Shown here: one piece after another, positions 1-6,029 of the stretch
Numbering within the stretch: the first letter of the stretch is position 1
How the letters are laid out: each line of letters begins with the position of its first letter
Origin: Aquificaceae bacterium
Lineage (GTDB): Bacteria; Aquificota; Aquificia; Aquificales; Aquificaceae
Assembly: GCA_027049085.1 (NCBI GenBank)
Contig: JALTVH010000298.1
Location: 1-8,444, forward strand
DNA: 8,444 nt
Reading direction: 5' to 3'
Notes under the pieces: model-generated
Seen by the model: the letters and a program-made list of their open reading frames with translations, nothing else
The model's database searches: none
What the model was told of the DNA's origin: nothing
Position numbers and translations under genes: made by a program

Positions 1-5
1 ATTCA

Positions 6-1670
6 TTAAAAGGGATTGAGAAAGTATCCCTTGTTCGTAATTTCCCTCAAAACGCTGATGATAGTAGAGGGCCTGATACCCGCAACGTGCATGAGGGAAT
101 TGATAAGCAGTTCGCTCGCAAAGGCTGGATCAACATAGAGATCAGTTACATTTGCGCCCTCAACGGTGGCAAACCTTCCGAGGTCTTCTATAAACTTGTC
201 TGCAATAGTCTTTTCCTCCCTGTTCATAACAAGGGAAATCGCACTGTTGAGCATCTCTATCGCCTTTTCGGTGTCGGGAATAGGAAGGAAATCTGTCCCA
301 CACTGCATACCCGCAAGGTCATTGATCGCTCCTTCAAAGTCTTCGTAAGGAAGTCCATACCTCGGTAGAATCCTGGATACCTTAGGAAGCTCTCTGACCT
401 CCGCTATCAGCCTGTTGAGGATATTCCCGGTCGGCATGAAGATCCTGTGATAAAGTCTGATTCCCTCAAAAGGATCTTCTGGATCCTCGCTGAAGAATGA
501 GCTCATAAATTCCGGGGTAAAGAGGTAGCCTGTTTCTTCCTCGTAAAGACAGAAACCTCCGATTGACGGCGAAAAGTTAACGGGGATGAACCTCAGCCTG
601 TGTCCCGTTGCTATGGTTACAAAGTAGGAAGGGAAGTCCTCAAAGGTTCTTATCCTTCCCGACCTCAGCCCTGACTCAGAGAGCATCCTCTTAACCGAGT
701 AGTCAGCTATTATATGGAGCCTGGTCTTTTGCTCGGTTAGCATAAAGCAGTTGTATATTCCCGAGACATCACTGGTGAGGAGAACAACCGCATCAAGCTC
801 AGTAAGTCCAAGGAGAACCTCTTCCACAAGGTTTCTTATCTGGCTCCACTCATCAAGGGTTCCTGCGTTTATAAGGAAAGCCACCTTCTTTCCCTTACCC
901 CTGTAGATTCTCAGGTACGCGTTCTTGAGTATGACCGGTATGGTTGAGAACTTGGAGATCCTGTATAGGTCCTCCTCTATCTCCTCCACAAGCTTGATCT
1001 CTTCTGAAACGACCTCCTCACCCTGAGCTATAATCTCAACGGGCCTTGCCTTCTCTATGAGCGTCTTCATGAAATCGTGGGTGTCCATGAACCTCTGGTC
1101 TGGCTCAATATCCGCGTAGTCCCTGACCGAGACATTAATCTCATCGCTTTCAAGGAGGGTTCTCAGGGACTCAAGGTTACATTCTGAGCCGATGACCTTT
1201 CCTTCAAAGACAGCAACGGTGCAGGAACTTCCATTGGAAACTTCTACGAGTTTTGATTCTTTCATGTTGGAAAGCTTGATCACCGTGTTTGCAAAGCCAA
1301 GTTCCTGAGGACTTTCAACGGGGTCAATCTTGTGCAGATAACTGAGCTTGTTAAGGAGCTCAAGGGGATTGAAGGGTTTTTTAACAAAGTTAAGCTCGTT
1401 AAAGCCCATTCCTCTGAGCCTTATCTCTTCCTCGTCCCTCTCAATGATGAAAAAAGGAAGGGATGCTCTGTTGCTGTTCCAGGAGTCCAGCCATGCCTTG
1501 AGATCCGCATGGTTAATGATGACTATGTCCACCTCCGTTGAACGGATAAGGTCATTAAACATGCTGTCATTGGCTGCAATAAGGAGCTTGTGACCGGTGA
1601 CGTTAAATATGTCACCAAGAAGCGGAAAGATTTCCTTTTCACGATCGAGCAAAAGAGCTTTGATAGCCAT
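6..1670 (-). CDS. Signalling protein: degenerate receiver, PATAN/DUF4388-like segment, metal-less ODP domain
   Basis: Predicted cytoplasmic signalling protein of 554 residues. Residues 1-112 read as a response-regulator receiver: D9 at the end of strand 1 and a conserved K98-P99-F100 loop, but the phosphoacceptor position in the strand-3 motif DIVIIN is N53, so phosphorylation is unlikely. Residues 125-185 resemble the PATAN/DUF4388 domain that often follows receivers (NMKESKLVEVSNG, then FEGKVI). Residues 250-445 resemble the ODP metallo-beta-lactamase fold of flavodiiron proteins: FLINAG, LDAVVLL, YEEETGYLF and ILPRYG align with the family's strands, but the HxExDH motif and later His/Asp ligands are gone (PRYG where the family has PSHG). 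The last 90 or so residues look helical; there is no flavodoxin domain. The ATG at 1670 is chosen because AAGGAG lies 8 bases upstream; GTG at 1673 is an alternative. The start overlaps the upstream TGA stop. Domain calls are by eye; the ODP call is the least certain. Confidence 0.72.
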   Translation of the reverse strand: MAIKALLLDREKEIFPLLGDIFNVTGHKLLIAANDSMFNDLIRSTEVDIVIINHADLKAWLDSWNSNRASLPFFIIERDEEEIRLRGMGFNELNFVKKPFNPLELLNKLSYLHKIDPVESPQELGFANTVIKLSNMKESKLVEVSNGSSCTVAVFEGKVIGSECNLESLRTLLESDEINVSVRDYADIEPDQRFMDTHDFMKTLIEKARPVEIIAQGEEVVSEEIKLVEEIEEDLYRISKFSTIPVILKNAYLRIYRGKGKKVAFLINAGTLDEWSQIRNLVEEVLLGLTELDAVVLLTSDVSGIYNCFMLTEQKTRLHIIADYSVKRMLSESGLRSGRIRTFEDFPSYFVTIATGHRLRFIPVNFSPSIGGFCLYEEETGYLFTPEFMSSFFSEDPEDPFEGIRLYHRIFMPTGNILNRLIAEVRELPKVSRILPRYGLPYEDFEGAINDLAGMQCGTDFLPIPDTEKAIEMLNSAISLVMNREEKTIADKFIEDLGRFATVEGANVTDLYVDPAFASELLINSLMHVAGIRPSTIISVLREITNKGYFLNPF

Positions 1671-1918
1671 CACTCTATCTCCTTTTTCTTTTCCGCCACC
1701 TCAAGGAGCCTGAGGTTGTCCCTGAGCACGTTCATGGACTGCACAACCATAAAGAAGGCATGCTCAACGTTAAGAAGTGCTGACTGGAAGGAAAGGTCTG
1801 AAGTCACAAGCCGTAGTTCCCTGAACTGCCTGTAGTGATCATCGATAACCGTACCACACTCTACGAGTTTTTTCGCTGTTTCCTGTGCAAGTTTAACCGC
1901 CCTTTCCTTTTCACTCAC
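1670..1918 (-). CDS. Small helical protein of unknown function between tlyA and the signalling gene
   Basis: An 82-residue protein I do not recognise. It is rich in Leu, Glu, Lys and Val with no Pro or Gly-rich stretches, and reads as one or two long amphipathic helices (for example residues 3-38 and 43-80), with a charged C-terminal tail, EKKKEIE. No transmembrane segment or signal peptide is seen. The open frame extends further upstream to 2026, but that part is out of frame inside tlyA; GTG at 1918 is chosen because GGGGGAG lies 7 bases upstream. The gene overlaps the end of tlyA by 8 bases, and its stop overlaps the next start, so it is almost certainly translated as part of this operon. 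A role as a partner or adaptor for the signalling protein downstream is only a guess from position. Exonuclease VII small subunit, often near tlyA elsewhere, was considered, but the sequence does not resemble it. Confidence 0.65.
   Translation of the reverse strand: MSEKERAVKLAQETAKKLVECGTVIDDHYRQFRELRLVTSDLSFQSALLNVEHAFFMVVQSMNVLRDNLRLLEVAEKKKEIE
1679..1684 (-). promoter_or_regulatory. Shine-Dalgarno of the signalling gene
   Basis: AAGGAG on the minus strand lies inside the 3' end of the 82-residue gene. It sits 8 bases before the ATG at 1670 and 5 before the alternative GTG at 1673, which favours the ATG. Re-initiation coupled to the upstream stop is likely. Confidence 0.6.
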
Positions 1919-2702
1919 CCCTGTTCTCCCCCGGTTCTGCAACCGCACCAGAGATCTCAAGGTCAATATTAATCTTATCACCTTTAAATCCTGCAACAAT
2001 AAAGAATTCCTCATTGCCCCTGACACCTTTAGGGCTTGCTTTAACGATCTTTTTCACCTTTAAACCCAGCGACGTCAACTCATCAACCACCTTTCTAATT
2101 GCTGCTTTCTTAAGTTCAGGATCCTTTACAATCCCTTTTTTAACACCCTTTGGTCCCACCTCAAACTGGGGCTTCACAAGCACTATCAACAGGCCTGTTT
2201 CCTTGAGAAACCTTACTATTCTTGGAAGAATCTTGGTAACCGATATGAACGAAACATCAACGGTTATAAGGTCAACTTTTTCCTTCACGTGTTCTTCGGT
2301 CAGGTCCCTTGCATCAAGCTTCTCAAACCATATAACTCTTCTATCTTCCCTGATCTTTGGGTGTAGCTGTCCCTTGCCCACATCAATCGTGTAGACCCTC
2401 TTCGCTCCCCTCTGAAGGAGACAGTCGGTGAAACCACCCGTTGAGGCACCAACATCAAGACATATGAAGTCCTTAACATTAAGGGAAATTTCCTCAAGGA
2501 GGTTTTCCAGTTTGTATCCTCCCCTTGAAACGAATCTGGGTGGTTCCAGAACCTCAACTTCCACAGTATCCTTTACTCTGAATCCCGGTTTATCAACGAT
2601 CCTTCCCCCAACCTTTACAAGACCCGCCATTATCAGAGCCCTAGCCTTTTCTCTTGAAGGCGCAAGCCCCTTCTCGTAAAGGTAAGTGTCAAGCCTTTTC
2701 AT
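1911..2702 (-). CDS. tlyA: TlyA, rRNA cytidine-2'-O-methyltransferase
   Basis: TlyA uses S-adenosylmethionine to methylate the ribose of cytidines at the ribosomal subunit interface (23S C1920, and 16S C1409 for the longer TlyA type), the modification linked to capreomycin sensitivity in mycobacteria. The 263-residue product has an N-terminal S4 RNA-binding domain (about 1-52), a short linker, then a FtsJ-like Rossmann methyltransferase. Visible motifs are SRGGYKL (59-65), the SAM loop GASTGG (85-90), DVSFIS (149-154) and KPQFEVG (177-183). K64, D149, K177 and E232 match the K-D-K-E catalytic tetrad. ATG at 2702 is chosen because the S4 domain starts there (MKRLDTYL); 13 codons upstream have no family match. 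Length fits the family. It is the first gene of a three-gene operon and divergent from bpsA. Older annotations call this family hemolysin A; a haemolytic role is not supported by the sequence. Confidence 0.95.
   Translation of the reverse strand: MKRLDTYLYEKGLAPSREKARALIMAGLVKVGGRIVDKPGFRVKDTVEVEVLEPPRFVSRGGYKLENLLEEISLNVKDFICLDVGASTGGFTDCLLQRGAKRVYTIDVGKGQLHPKIREDRRVIWFEKLDARDLTEEHVKEKVDLITVDVSFISVTKILPRIVRFLKETGLLIVLVKPQFEVGPKGVKKGIVKDPELKKAAIRKVVDELTSLGLKVKKIVKASPKGVRGNEEFFIVAGFKGDKINIDLEISGAVAEPGENRGE
1926..1932 (-). promoter_or_regulatory. Shine-Dalgarno fixing the GTG start of the 82-residue gene
   Basis: GGGGGAG on the minus strand lies 7 bases before the GTG at 1918, inside the last codons of tlyA. 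It is the main reason to prefer this start over longer versions that run deep into tlyA. Confidence 0.55.
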
Positions 2703-2709
2703 AGCTGTG

Positions 2710-2715
2710 TATAAT
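2710..2715 (+). promoter_or_regulatory. Consensus -10 element for bpsA
   Basis: A perfect TATAAT, giving a predicted start near 2722 and a 5' leader of about 33 bases that contains the AGGAGG ribosome binding site. No good -35 is visible 16-18 bases upstream, so the assignment rests on the -10 match and position. Confidence 0.45.
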
Positions 2716-2716
2716 A
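2711..2716 (-). promoter_or_regulatory. Candidate -10 element for the tlyA operon
   Basis: TATTAT on the minus strand would place the transcription start near 2704, two bases before the tlyA ATG, so the message would be essentially leaderless. There is no Shine-Dalgarno before the ATG and no clear -35. The shifted hexamer TAATAT (2719-2714) is an alternative. It overlaps the bpsA -10 on the other strand. Confidence 0.35.
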
Positions 2717-2741
2717 TTAGGTCTGCTAATCCAACATTCAC

Positions 2742-2747
2742 AGGAGG
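2742..2747 (+). promoter_or_regulatory. Shine-Dalgarno deciding the TTG start of bpsA
   Basis: AGGAGG with a 7-base spacer to TTG at 2755. No other start codon lies at suitable spacing, and the BpsA N-terminal helix begins at this codon, so the non-ATG start is well supported. Confidence 0.8.
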
Positions 2748-2754
2748 TTAAGGA

Positions 2755-3822
2755 TTGGATCTTCTTAAAGAGGTTGCAACTTCCGTACAGGAAGAGACAA
2801 AGGTAAGGTTACACAGGCGAAATGTTGAAAGAGTGCTTTCTGCTCTCCTAACGGTTAACGACTTCTGGAAGGTAATAGACCTCTCAGACCTCCCCGTTCC
2901 TGCGGTGGCAGGGATAGTCAAGAAGTTTATCAAGGAAGGGATAATCTTTACCGATGACCGGGAGAACATTTTATTGACCCAGAAGGGATACGACCTTGTG
3001 TCTGACCTCGGCATCAGCCCTGTGGTTGACTTAAGCTGTCAGTCCTGTGAGGGGAGGGGCTATCCCTTCCACATAGACAAGGAGTTTTACAGGACCTTTG
3101 TAGAGCTGGCAAAAGAAAGGCCCACTCCCATAAGGGATTATGACCAGGGTGCTGTGACACCAGAAACCACCGTCTCAAGAGTTCTCTTCATTGAATCAAG
3201 AGGCGACCTTGCAGGAAAGGACATCATAGTTATGGGTGCAGAGGACGACCTCACAGGTCTTGCGGTTGCCCTGAGAAGGAAGGCAAAAAGTGTTCTTGTT
3301 ATTGACATTGACGAGAGGCTGATAGAATATGACAACAGGATATTTAAAGACTTAGGGATTGAGAACGCAAGGGCTATGGTCTGGGACCTGCGAAAGCCTT
3401 ACGGCGAAGACATGCTTGGCAAGTTTGATGTGTTTATAACCGATCCACCCGAGACCTTTGCTGCCTTCAGAGCCTTCATAGGAAGAGGCATTGCGACCCT
3501 CAAAGAAGAAGGTTGTTCGGGCTATTTTGGACTGACCCTGAGAGACTCATCAATATTCCGCTGGAAAGAGTTTCAGGAAATACTCATAAATGAATATGGA
3601 ACGGTCATTACAGATATCGTGCAGGACTTTAACCACTACATGAACTGGGAATACCACGATGAGACAAGGGCAGCTGAAATTGCACCCGTAAAAAGGGGTC
3701 CAAGGGATATCTGGTACAGGTCTGCATGGTACAGGATAGAGACCCTCCCTGGCTTCAAGCGATGGAACGAACCAATTTCCGATGAGGTCTTTTACCTTGA
3801 TGAGGAGGGCTCTACTACTTAG
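2755..3822 (+). CDS. bpsA: BpsA, N4-bis(aminopropyl)spermidine synthase
   Basis: BpsA transfers aminopropyl groups from decarboxylated S-adenosylmethionine onto spermidine, giving the branched polyamine N4-bis(aminopropyl)spermidine, which thermophiles use to protect nucleic acids at high temperature. The 355-residue protein matches the usual length of about 350. Residues 1-90 form a winged-helix-like N-terminal domain; a CxxC pair (C95, C98) follows. The Rossmann core has GAEDDLTGL (161-169, the family's acidic glycine motif), DIDERLI (184-190) and the signature DPPET (230-234). The C-terminal region (270-345) is aromatic-rich, as in the family. Translation starts at TTG with a strong Shine-Dalgarno. 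Its 3' end overlaps the peptidase gene by 23 bases, so the two are co-transcribed. No speD or other polyamine gene is in the window, so the source of decarboxylated SAM is not visible here. Confidence 0.93.
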   Translation: MDLLKEVATSVQEETKVRLHRRNVERVLSALLTVNDFWKVIDLSDLPVPAVAGIVKKFIKEGIIFTDDRENILLTQKGYDLVSDLGISPVVDLSCQSCEGRGYPFHIDKEFYRTFVELAKERPTPIRDYDQGAVTPETTVSRVLFIESRGDLAGKDIIVMGAEDDLTGLAVALRRKAKSVLVIDIDERLIEYDNRIFKDLGIENARAMVWDLRKPYGEDMLGKFDVFITDPPETFAAFRAFIGRGIATLKEEGCSGYFGLTLRDSSIFRWKEFQEILINEYGTVITDIVQDFNHYMNWEYHDETRAAEIAPVKRGPRDIWYRSAWYRIETLPGFKRWNEPISDEVFYLDEEGSTT

Positions 3823-4339
3823 CCTCTTTCTGTTTCTGGGACTCGCTTTTACAAAGCGGTCCCTTGATGATCCCTACAGCGTCGTAAACCATCCGGGAAA
3901 CGGATTCATTGAAAGCGAATACCTGAAAGAGCTTCTGCTCCTGAGAACCGTTGAAAATGCGACGCCCGACATCTGGCCCGCTATAGGCTTTGTCGCATCG
4001 GACTTCGGTTGGCGGAGGCTCAGAGGAAGAAAGGAATTCCACACGGGAATAGACATCGCCGCTCCTTACGGCAGCAGGGTAGTTGCAACGGCGCCCGGCT
4101 ACGTTCTCTTTTCCGGCTGGGTGAGGGGTTACGGTAACACCGTTGTCCTTTACCACGGCCACGGCTTTGTGACTCTTTATGCTCACATGGCAATGCAGGC
4201 CGTCAAAAGGGGGGAGTTTGTTGACAGAAACAGAGTTGTGGGCTATGTGGGATCAACCGGAAGGACAACGGGTTCCCACCTCCACTACGAGGTGATCAAA
4301 TACGGTATCCGCCAGAATCCTATTTTATTCCTTCCCTGA
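3800..4339 (+). CDS. Secreted LytM/M23 family peptidoglycan endopeptidase
   Basis: Predicted zinc endopeptidase that cuts peptide cross-links of peptidoglycan in the periplasm, or an EnvC/NlpD-like cell-wall factor. The 179-residue product begins MRR followed by a hydrophobic stretch (residues 4-17), a typical signal peptide or anchor, with no lipobox cysteine. The M23 domain covers about 60-179 and carries the full metal and catalytic set: H81 and D85 (HTGID), H129 (LYAHM) and H160/H162 (SHLHYE), so it should be active. Typical glycine-rich strands GYVLFSGWVRGYGN and VGYVGSTGRTTG are present. It lacks the coiled coil or LysM domains of larger relatives. ATG at 3800 gives the cleanest signal peptide; TTG at 3797 has better spacing (8 bases) from GAGGT at 3784-3788, and ATG at 3782 is possible. 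The start lies inside the end of bpsA. A functional tie to polyamines is not evident. Confidence 0.9.
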   Translation: MRRALLLSLFLFLGLAFTKRSLDDPYSVVNHPGNGFIESEYLKELLLLRTVENATPDIWPAIGFVASDFGWRRLRGRKEFHTGIDIAAPYGSRVVATAPGYVLFSGWVRGYGNTVVLYHGHGFVTLYAHMAMQAVKRGEFVDRNRVVGYVGSTGRTTGSHLHYEVIKYGIRQNPILFLP

Positions 4340-4347
4340 GCTACAGA

Positions 4348-4896
4348 TCAGGCAAGACCTTTTTTCCTCAGCTCGTCCTCGTAAATCTTCTTGTAGAGGA
4401 TGTTCCATTCGGGGGTACCCTCAAGGATGTTTTTGGAGTACTCCCTTATCCTCTGTCTGACAGCCCTCTCTATGCTTTCCTCTTCCCTAATAGCATTCCG
4501 AAGGATCTCAGCAACCCTCTTTCTTATCACGGGGGGATCCTCATAAATCTCAACGCTTTCATCATCCATAATCAGGTCCCTGATCATGTTTGCAACCTGA
4601 TTCATCCTCTCACGCCTGTTTATGTTTATCTTTCTCTCCTCAGCAAGTCTTGTTTTCACCACCTTGAAGGCGGTTCTGTAGTCAAGGTCTGTTTCTTCAA
4701 GGAGGTTCATTTTTTCTTTAAGGATCTTTTTTGTTTCCTCATCAAGCTGTTTTTCTTCTTCTTCAACCTGTTTAAAAACAGCTATTATTTTTCTTCTAAA
4801 CAGGTCCGGGTCCTCAAGCTCTATAAGGCCTTCCTCTGAAAGTTCATCAACAATAGCAGTAGCAATTCTCTCAACGAGCCTCTCAGGGAGTTTCAT
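4348..4896 (-). CDS. DUF507 family protein, two tandem helical repeats
   Basis: A conserved protein of unknown function matching DUF507 in length (182 residues) and in its opening (MKLPERLVERIA). It is highly charged, Glu/Arg/Lys-rich, predicted all-helical and cytoplasmic, without membrane segments. It falls into two similar halves, about 4-90 and 95-180, offset by 91 residues: ELEDPDLFRRKI (26-37) aligns with IYEDPPVIRKRV (117-128), and QVEEEEKQLDEETKKIL with AIREEESIERAVRQRI. This points to an ancestral duplication. The gene ends 8 bases from the stop of the convergent peptidase gene and starts 16 bases after the tRNA methyltransferase gene on the same strand. It may be read from its own promoter (TATAAT just upstream, no Shine-Dalgarno) or by read-through from atpC. 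No function can be given from sequence. Confidence 0.88.
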   Translation of the reverse strand: MKLPERLVERIATAIVDELSEEGLIELEDPDLFRRKIIAVFKQVEEEEKQLDEETKKILKEKMNLLEETDLDYRTAFKVVKTRLAEERKININRRERMNQVANMIRDLIMDDESVEIYEDPPVIRKRVAEILRNAIREEESIERAVRQRIREYSKNILEGTPEWNILYKKIYEDELRKKGLA

Positions 4897-4903
4897 TCTG
4901 TTA

Positions 4904-4909
4904 ATTATA
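4904..4909 (-). promoter_or_regulatory. Consensus -10 upstream of the DUF507 gene
   Basis: A perfect TATAAT on the minus strand. The predicted start, near 4897, is one base before the ATG at 4896, and there is no Shine-Dalgarno, so a leaderless message is plausible. No convincing -35 is seen in the upstream gene's 3' end. Confidence 0.4.
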
Positions 4910-4912
4910 ACA

Positions 4913-5620
4913 TCAACTTAGAAAACCTTCCAGAAGCCTTGATACCTCTTGCGTATAGCCACCGTCAACGTTGTTTATAACAAGGGGCCTGTCAAAGTGC
5001 AGTGGTCCGGTAACGTTCCTGATTGAGGCAACAAAACATAGCCTACACTCCCTTTCTGCCGTTGGATAGACCGCTGTAAGGAAGCGGGGCGGCAGGTTGT
5101 ACTTTAAGAGGAGCTCAATGGCTTCCGTAAGCCTGAAGGATGGGATCATAAGATTAAAATAGCCGCCGTCTCTGAGAAGATATGACCCCGCAGAAATGAA
5201 GTCTTGTAAGGTGGTGTCACCTGCTCTGTGAATCCCTTCTCCTTCCTCCTCAAAGAAGGGGGGATTACAGAGACACACATCAAAGCTGTCTTTGTCAAAA
5301 AGCTTTCTTGCCTCTCTGACGTCTCCTTCAACGATCTTCACAAGGTCCTGCACAGAGTTTAGAGCTATATTTTCCCTGAGCATCTCAAGCATCTCCCCAT
5401 CCCTTTCAAGAGCTGTAACACCGCACCTGTATTTTATGGCTGTAACGATTGACAGAAATCCAAAGCCAGCACCGAGGTCAATTACCCTTGAGCTTCTTTT
5501 TATTCCCCTCACCCTGCAAAGGAAAAGAACAAGGTCAACTGAGATACTGTGCCTCTTGTCCTGATAAAAGTGAGTCTTTCCACGGAAAAAGGAAACCTTT
5601 TTTCTACCTTGTTCTCTCAA
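4913..5620 (-). CDS. TrmN6/YfiC-like tRNA adenine-N6 methyltransferase
   Basis: SAM-dependent methyltransferase of the TrmN6 (YfiC) type, which in E. coli methylates N6 of A37 in tRNA1(Val). The 235-residue product shows a FYQ element near the N-terminus (18-20), SAM motif I DLGAGFG (48-54), an acidic strand-2 end ALERD (70-74), NPPFF (119-123; the NPP[YF] motif of amino-group methyltransferases) and the C-terminal DGGYTQEV characteristic of this family. The start at 5620 is TTG and overlaps atpC by 17 bases; the Shine-Dalgarno is poor (AGG 3 bases away), so translational coupling to atpC is likely and the exact start is uncertain. Related families (HemK/PrmC, RsmC) share NPP[YF], but the C-terminal motif and length favour TrmN6. 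The true substrate in this lineage cannot be read from sequence. Confidence 0.85.
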   Translation of the reverse strand: MREQGRKKVSFFRGKTHFYQDKRHSISVDLVLFLCRVRGIKRSSRVIDLGAGFGFLSIVTAIKYRCGVTALERDGEMLEMLRENIALNSVQDLVKIVEGDVREARKLFDKDSFDVCLCNPPFFEEEGEGIHRAGDTTLQDFISAGSYLLRDGGYFNLMIPSFRLTEAIELLLKYNLPPRFLTAVYPTAERECRLCFVASIRNVTGPLHFDRPLVINNVDGGYTQEVSRLLEGFLS

Positions 5621-5999
5621 CTACCTGGAGGAACGCCTGGGCTTTTTCTTTGATCCTCTCCCACTCCTTGATCTCTTCCATGGTCTGGGCTGTTGCGAGT
5701 TTACGCATTGCCTCTTCAAACTCCTGCTTTGCCTGTCCCGGATCTATATCACCGATCTGGTGAGCCTCTTCCGAGAGGATCAGAACCCTTTCCGGTGTAA
5801 CATCCACAACACCCCAGCTAACCGCATATCCGTTCTTCTCATCGCCGTCAAAGTAAACAAGTCCTGGCTTTAGAAGCGTCATCAGGTACATGTGCTTCTC
5901 AAGGACTCCTATCTCACCCTCAATAGTCGGGATATTGACTGAGTTCACTTCCCTTGAAAAGGCAAGTCCCTTCGGTGTTGCTATCTCCACCTTGACCAT
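5604..5999 (-). CDS. atpC: ATP synthase F1 epsilon subunit
   Basis: Epsilon subunit of F1Fo ATP synthase, part of the central stalk and an inhibitor of ATP hydrolysis. The 131-residue protein has the N-terminal beta-sandwich (about 1-83; opening VEIATPKG, with IPTIEGEIGVLEKH at 23-36, and WGVVDVTPERVLIL) and a C-terminal helical hairpin (about 87-131, with DIDPGQAKQEFEEAMRKL). The usual ILDxxRA ATP-binding motif of regulated epsilons is only partly kept: IDPGQA has Gln where Arg is expected. No other atp gene is nearby, which fits the scattered atp genes known in Aquificota. ATG at 5999 begins at the family's normal N-terminus and lacks a Shine-Dalgarno. It is the first gene of a unit with the tRNA methyltransferase and divergent from the peptide-binding protein. 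Confidence 0.95.
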   Translation of the reverse strand: MVKVEIATPKGLAFSREVNSVNIPTIEGEIGVLEKHMYLMTLLKPGLVYFDGDEKNGYAVSWGVVDVTPERVLILSEEAHQIGDIDPGQAKQEFEEAMRKLATAQTMEEIKEWERIKEKAQAFLQVVERTR

Positions 6000-6021
6000 G
6001 GTCAGAAAAGTATATCATAAT
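5992..6021 (+). promoter_or_regulatory. Promoter of the peptide-binding protein gene
   Basis: TTGACC (5992-5997) and CATAAT (6016-6021), each one base off the housekeeping-sigma consensus, separated by 18 bases. The predicted start near 6028 lies two bases before the GTG start at 6030. The -35 lies within the first codons of atpC on the other strand. Confidence 0.5.
6014..6019 (-). promoter_or_regulatory. Candidate -10 element for atpC
   Basis: TATGAT on the minus strand gives a predicted start near 6007, about 8 bases before the atpC ATG. The -35 region is weak. It overlaps the -10 of the divergent peptide-binding gene, so the two promoters may compete. Confidence 0.35.
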
Positions 6022-6029
6022 TACTTTTC

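Noticed and set aside
1919..2026. Longer version of the 82-residue gene, starting near 2026.
   Set aside because: It would overlap more than 100 bases of tlyA in another frame, and a good Shine-Dalgarno supports GTG at 1918.
2014..2394. 126-residue open frame on the plus strand inside tlyA.
   Set aside because: Antisense to an intact tlyA; Thr/Ser/Phe-rich low-information product typical of shadow frames.
2703..2741. N-terminal extension of TlyA by 13 residues.
   Set aside because: The extension covers the promoter region and has no match to the S4 domain, which starts at the ATG at 2702.
4335..4352. Inverted repeat CCTGA/TCAGG spanning the two convergent stop codons, followed by a T run at 4360-4365.
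   Set aside because: The stem is only 5 base pairs with an 8-base loop, the T run is separated by several bases, and the symmetry largely comes from two facing TGA stops. Too weak for a terminator, especially in a thermophile.
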